Shown piece by piece: positions 62,495 through 64,000 of a stretch of 64,000 nt of DNA (the stretch's first letter is position 1; each line of letters starts with the position of its first letter). Source of the DNA: Bacteroidota bacterium (GTDB taxonomy: Bacteria > Bacteroidota > Ignavibacteria > Kryptoniales > JAKASW01); NCBI GenBank assembly GCA_023480735.1, contig JAMCXB010000044.1, positions 1-64,000 on the forward strand, written 5' to 3'. Both the position numbers and the translations under genes were made by a program. The notes beneath the pieces are model-generated. The model was given only the letters and a program-made list of their open reading frames with translations, did not search any database and was not told the origin of the DNA.

Positions 62495-64000
62495 TCACTC
62501 TTCGGGGGTCAATTTCAGTTCATGCGCGGCTTTCTTCGCGGACAACTGCATCGGAAAAAACTCTTCCCTTCCTTGCAGATAGTCGGGTAGAAAATCTGAA
62601 TAGTGTGGGCTCAATAGCTGACCACATTCTCCGCCGGGGAGACTGAAGTACATGCCTTCCTTCCCCATATCGACGATCATCCTCATTGAAGGACCGATCA
62701 GCATATCGAAAGGCTTATTGAGAGAATATTCGCCATTGTTAACGGTCGTGTTATTGCCGCCGCGCTCGAACGGCCCCAGGTCATATAGCCTTCGGAGCAG
62801 CGGATTTGCACTCAGAGGATGCTTCAATTCAAGCTCGTGCAGCCTTCCCCACATCCAGTTGATCGGCCTCGGCCCGAATTTCGCCCTCAACATTTCCAGC
62901 GACTCTTTCAGACTTTCGACAAGCTTAACGTTCATCAAACTGTCTCCGTTGGCCACGTCGTAGAGCCGAGCGGCCTCACCTGGATCCTTAAGCATACCGC
63001 CGAGTATTCTCGTAGGCACGTTGCTTATCACGACATATCTTCTAAAAAGCGAACTGCCGAGCACCGGTTCAAATAAATTCTTCACTAGTTGAACAAAGGT
63101 TACGTTCAATATCGCGGCGGCTGTGCTCTTCTCACCAACTATTCCGTTGAAATTGGCAAGATAGACAAGTTCCTTCGGGGAATAATTCTCGCTGTCACAT
63201 GCGGCTACAAGCCGATCGTTCAGAACCTTCATGTAATCGGAATAGTAGTCAAGCTGCAACTCTCTGCACAGTTCGACGCTCATTGTATCATGAGTGGAGA
63301 TGAACGAATTGATTCGATTTATTCGTGAAGAAGGCTCGTAGAGATTTGTAACGTAATAAGGATAATTCGCCGGGGTCGTCCTGTTGTTTGCAGTAGCAAG
63401 AAATTCTGAGGATGGATTGTAGCTCTCGGGGAGTGCGTCGAACGGTATGAAACTTTGCCATACATATTTACTCGAATTCCCCGATTGAGGGAGGAAAGGC
63501 ATCGAATAATTCCGCAGCGGAAGATTGCCTGCCGCCTTATACCCGATATTCCCTTTCACGTCTGCGTAAACAAAATTTTGCGCCGGGCTTCCGAAGTACT
63601 TCAGTGCATTGACAAATTCATCGAAGTCCCGGGCTGTGTTCAAGAGAAAAATCGATTTAGTCTCATCGCTCGGCCAGTATGCCGCCCAACGGAGCGCCAC
63701 GACGCCCCGCTGCTCTATATGAGCCGCCTTTAAAGGGCTGAGACCGTAGGATTTCGATAAGACATCACTGACAACTGGACCCTGAACCGTCATGCGCCTC
63801 GTAAACACATAAGGAGAGCTTCCCTTGATCTCGATTGTATCTTGCGTAGTTTGAAAGGAAAGCAGTTTACCGTCATACCAATACATGCTCGAATCGGAGG
63901 AATCCGGCACCATCGTATAGAAATCCGAATCGTCGCCCATTACGTTCGTCATTCCCCAGGCAATGTTCCGGTCCCTTCCTATCACAATTCCTGGAGTACC
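62495..64000 (-). CDS. Penicillin acylase-family (S45) protein, 5' end beyond the window
   Basis: The visible 500 codons are the C-terminal part of an Ntn-hydrolase of the penicillin/aculeacin amidase type. They contain GTPGIVIGRDRNIAWGMTNV near the right edge (the start of the beta chain after the autocatalytic Ser, which must lie just outside), RWAAYWPSDE, FVYADVKGNIGYKAAGNLPL (G..G.R/NIGY motif), FLATANNRT and GPSMRMIVDMG. Such enzymes cleave amides, acyl-homoserine lactones or beta-lactams in the periplasm; specificity cannot be read. Stop at 62495. The signal peptide and alpha chain are missing because of the window boundary, not because of a lesion. It lies 6 bp before the sirtuin gene. 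Confidence 0.88.
   Translation of the reverse strand, partial: GTPGIVIGRDRNIAWGMTNVMGDDSDFYTMVPDSSDSSMYWYDGKLLSFQTTQDTIEIKGSSPYVFTRRMTVQGPVVSDVLSKSYGLSPLKAAHIEQRGVVALRWAAYWPSDETKSIFLLNTARDFDEFVNALKYFGSPAQNFVYADVKGNIGYKAAGNLPLRNYSMPFLPQSGNSSKYVWQSFIPFDALPESYNPSSEFLATANNRTTPANYPYYVTNLYEPSSRINRINSFISTHDTMSVELCRELQLDYYSDYMKVLNDRLVAACDSENYSPKELVYLANFNGIVGEKSTAAAILNVTFVQLVKNLFEPVLGSSLFRRYVVISNVPTRILGGMLKDPGEAARLYDVANGDSLMNVKLVESLKESLEMLRAKFGPRPINWMWGRLHELELKHPLSANPLLRRLYDLGPFERGGNNTTVNNGEYSLNKPFDMLIGPSMRMIVDMGKEGMYFSLPGGECGQLLSPHYSDFLPDYLQGREEFFPMQLSAKKAAHELKLTPEE

Overview
The window comes from an uncultured member of the Bacteroidota/FCB group, most like Ignavibacteria or Kryptonia. Three secreted proteins end in a type IX secretion (T9SS) sorting domain with a YPNPF core (BNR-repeat protein, nine-heme cytochrome, M1 peptidase). 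A porX homologue, the T9SS regulator, lies at 39.3-40.9 kb. A TonB-dependent receptor and several outer-membrane barrels point to a diderm. Several genes have clear Shine-Dalgarno sequences, and one promoter matches the sigma-70 consensus. Taxonomy is inferred from gene content only.

Layout. 0-4.1 kb is a decaying region: fragments of secreted proteins, a BNR/T9SS gene split by a 459-bp insertion whose removal restores the frame, and a PepSY gene fused to a remnant of a DUF347 membrane protein. 4.2-9.1 kb holds an MltD-like LysM transglycosylase, a YncE-like propeller, a DedA protein and a GT2 glycosyltransferase. 9.3-13 kb holds a YncE remnant, a histidine-rich 12-TM protein and a nine-heme T9SS cytochrome. 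13.5-23.3 kb holds a TonB receptor, a DUF347 membrane protein, a multi-hairpin element, a GT9 glycosyltransferase, a truncated SDR gene and a methyltransferase whose 3' ends lie in a perfect 660-bp tandem duplication, and an APC transporter. 23.6-28 kb is a compact minus-strand run (M1 peptidase, EamA, PAP2, SLT transglycosylase).

28.3-40.9 kb is minus-strand housekeeping: a GlmU-like nucleotidyltransferase, panD, a carbamoyl-phosphate cluster (pyrB, arcC, argF and probably a COG2403-type P-loop protein), a Nudix hydrolase, panC, arginase, accD, tsaB, tsaE and porX. 41.0-51.8 kb is a long plus-strand branched-chain amino acid operon: ilvB-ilvN-ilvC-cimA-(ferritin-like small protein)-leuA-leuC-leuD-leuB. 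Before it lie a consensus promoter and an unannotated 54-codon leader peptide very rich in Leu/Ile codons, with alternative RNA stems: a good transcription-attenuation candidate. cimA together with leuBCD suggests that isoleucine precursors are made from pyruvate through citramalate. ilvD and ilvE are not here.

52-58.7 kb carries a two-domain amidase whose second domain has lost its catalytic residues, spmA/spmB-like genes, and a trio of outer-membrane barrel, diheme cytochrome and a barrel with an N-terminal heme motif. 58.9-64 kb has a C1 peptidase, pyruvate kinase, a sirtuin and a penicillin acylase that runs off the right edge. The least expected items are the attenuator, the two cytochrome loci, the pseudo-amidase and the clean insertion/duplication scars. 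I saw no rRNA, tRNA, CRISPR array or intact transposase.
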